From Acinetobacter johnsonii CIP 64.6 (GTDB lineage: Bacteria > Pseudomonadota > Gammaproteobacteria > Pseudomonadales > Moraxellaceae): a stretch of DNA of 64,000 nt. The stretch is from positions 313,926 to 377,925 of the forward strand of contig NZ_KB849236.1 in assembly GCF_000368045.1 (NCBI RefSeq), in the 5' to 3' direction. Below are positions 62,867-64,000 of this stretch, piece after piece; within the stretch, counting starts at the first letter, position 1; every line of letters begins with the position of its first letter. Position numbers and translations under genes: made by a program. The notes beneath the pieces were generated by a model. The model was not told the origin of the DNA. It saw only the letters and a program-made list of their open reading frames with translations, and did not search any database.

Positions 62867-63090
62867 ATAACGTTGAACCCAACGGTAAATAGTCGTGTGA
62901 TCAACATTCACACCCCGTTCGGCCAGCATTTCCTGCAGTTCACGATAGCTAATGCCATATTTACAATACCAGCGCACAGCCCAAAGAATGATTTCGCCCT
63001 GAAAATGCCGACCATGGAAAGGATTCATATGCTGCACCTTTAGCTAAAACAGTCTTCAGCTTACCATTCGTGGTTATTTGCAACAGTGCC
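62867..63090 (-). mobile_element. Truncated second copy of the IS6 element
   Basis: 224 bp identical, as far as I compared, to the transposase start and left end of the intact copy, in inverted orientation, ending in the terminal repeat at 63075-63090. Homology stops at ATAACG (62867), where the transposase frame breaks into foreign sequence (W-V-Q-R-Y, then T-N-L-K). Confidence 0.9.
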
Positions 63091-63121
63091 GATTTTTTGA
63101 AAAAAGCATAGGTCTAGATAA

Positions 63122-63514
63122 TCAAGCTAGATTTTTTAAAACTCCACATTGGTCAATTGTACATAAACCATCACAAGTACCTCTTAAATCAGATAGTTGT
63201 TCAATAAGCTTTTGTTGCTTGATTATATTTTCTCTGATAGCACTGACATGTAAGTCAATTAATTCATTCACATCTGAACAATTTTTCTCAGGTTTGTCTT
63301 TATAGGTAAGTAATTGACGAATTTCATTCAAACTCATATTTAAAGTTCGGCAATTCAAAATAAATTTAATTCGCTCAACATAGCCTACATCGTAAAGGCG
63401 GTAATTTCCTTCCGTTCTTTCCGGTTCCGGAATTAAACCTTCCTTTTCATAAAACCTAATTGTTAATACTGAACATGAGGTTTTTTTAGAGAGTTCACCA
63501 ATTTTTAAATGCAT
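63122..63514 (-). CDS. cadR: CadR-like MerR-family Cd(II)/Pb(II)-responsive regulator
   Basis: 131 residues from the ATG at 63514. The MerR helix-turn-helix (L-K-I-G-E-L-S-K-K-T, R-F-Y-E-K-E-G-L-I) is followed by a long dimer helix and the metal-binding C-terminus: the Cys in K-N-C-S-D-V-N-E-L-I-D and the Cys-rich end R-G-T-C-D-G-L-C-T-I-D-Q-C, as in cadmium/lead sensors of the CadR group. A longer frame to 63574 overlaps the operator and is rejected. Divergent from the P-type ATPase it should activate. Confidence 0.88.
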   Translation of the reverse strand: MHLKIGELSKKTSCSVLTIRFYEKEGLIPEPERTEGNYRLYDVGYVERIKFILNCRTLNMSLNEIRQLLTYKDKPEKNCSDVNELIDLHVSAIRENIIKQQKLIEQLSDLRGTCDGLCTIDQCGVLKNLA

Positions 63515-63537
63515 TGAGTTAGTATTTCCAAAGATTC

Positions 63538-63568
63538 TTGACTCTATAGTAACTATAGGGATTCTAAT
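63538..63568 (+). promoter_or_regulatory. MerR-type promoter/operator for the P-type ATPase
   Basis: TTGACT (63538-63543), a 19-bp spacer and TCTAAT (63563-63568). The spacer holds the dyad CTATAG-TAA-CTATAG, very close to the ACCCTATAG-type operators of CadR/ZntR. The over-long spacer is the hallmark of promoters that a metal-bound MerR protein untwists. Confidence 0.85.
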
Positions 63569-63603
63569 ATTCAAAGTTTATAATTTTTTTAATGGGTATA
63601 ATT

Positions 63604-64000
63604 ATGAGTGGTTGTGGATGTAGTAAAGAAACACCATGCGAAGATAAGAAATCTCAACAAGAAAATCATCCATCAATTGCAGAAGCAAACAATTCAAAGA
63701 ATTGTGATAATACGCTTAGCTGTTGTGGTGAAGAGGAAGAAAAAAAATCTTCATCTCCTTGCTGTAACACTTCAAACAGTTGTGAAGATACCGCTCAATC
63801 CTGTTGTGGTTCTGATCCCAAAGAAAATTTAAGCACTGAAGACGTTTTAAAAGATTCGCACTACATGAGTGAATACTTAGTTCCCAAAATGGATTGTTCT
63901 GCGGAAGAACAGATGGTTCGTATGGCGCTATCTTCAATTGATGGTGTTCAAAAACTCATCTTTGATTTACCTAACCGTTCTTTAAAGGTTCTACATAATC
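63604..64000 (+). CDS. cadA: Heavy-metal P-type ATPase, N-terminal part (partial)
   Basis: The frame runs off the right edge; 132 codons are visible. The first 69 residues are a cysteine-rich extension (11 Cys, at 4, 6, 12, 34, 40, 41, 53, 54, 60, 67, 68) containing a repeated motif C-[DE]-[ND]-T-x(2,3)-S-C-C-G. A heavy-metal-associated domain follows, with the metal-site M-D-C-S-A-E-E at residues 96-102 (a C-x-x-E type site) and later S-S-I-D-G-V. Together with CadR it should export Cd2+, Zn2+ or Pb2+. The ATPase core lies beyond the window. Confidence 0.85.
   Translation, partial: MSGCGCSKETPCEDKKSQQENHPSIAEANNSKNCDNTLSCCGEEEEKKSSSPCCNTSNSCEDTAQSCCGSDPKENLSTEDVLKDSHYMSEYLVPKMDCSAEEQMVRMALSSIDGVQKLIFDLPNRSLKVLHN

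Noticed and set aside
61673..63090. Classical composite transposon of two IS6 copies
   Set aside because: IS6 pseudo-compound transposons use directly repeated, complete copies; here the second copy is truncated and inverted.
1..64000. CRISPR array, rRNA operon, intact prophage
   Set aside because: No regular spaced direct repeats, rRNA-like sequence or phage structural genes were seen in the window.

Overview
The window looks like chromosomal DNA of an Acinetobacter-like gammaproteobacterium. The genes point that way: the long (534-residue) Moraxellaceae/Pseudomonas-type isocitrate lyase, the trpGDC block without trpE, ubiC-ubiA, glnA, greB, many small Acinetobacter-type hypothetical proteins, and an IS6-family element with ends like those of IS1006/IS1008. 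I cannot name the species from sequence alone.

Positions 1-54440 are ordinary, densely packed core genome. In order they hold: the tail of a PhoD-like phosphatase; a CitMHS transporter; a CNNM/PaeA-like protein; a LysR regulator and isocitrate lyase; dgkA and a lipoprotein GlpQ-like diesterase; a stand-alone RND pump and MgtE; HtpX; two lytic transglycosylases around ttcA and an SCP2 protein; greB; two identical tRNA-Ser(TGA) genes, each with its own promoter; two TetR-controlled modules (a DMT exporter; an MDR oxidoreductase plus a DUF1304 protein); an L,D-transpeptidase; hemE; a globin-coupled diguanylate cyclase; folE; an Smr protein; a cupin/acyl-CoA ligase/SDR cluster facing a MalT-like regulator that carries an in-frame amber codon; trpGDC; glnA with a readable sigma-54 promoter and NtrC sites; ubiCA; and a lipase-like lipoprotein.

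From about 54440 to 63090 the character changes to accessory DNA: decayed IS5-like, IS66, IS3-like and other transposase fragments, a HipBA-type toxin-antitoxin pair with two matching palindromic operators, an XRE repressor with two palindromic operators facing an unrecognised coiled-coil protein, a DASS anion transporter, and an intact IS6 element that has cut off a toxin gene and left its antitoxin between inverted IS6 copies. The window ends in a divergent cadR-like/P-type ATPase metal-resistance locus whose ATPase has an unusually cysteine-rich N-terminus.

The best candidates for a second look are the amber-interrupted MalT-like regulator, the orphan antitoxin with its toxin fossil, the XRE/coiled-coil divergent pair, the HipBA operator pair and the cysteine-rich ATPase head. 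I did not see a CRISPR array, an rRNA operon or an intact prophage. Calls rest on recognition of motifs by eye, not on database searches.
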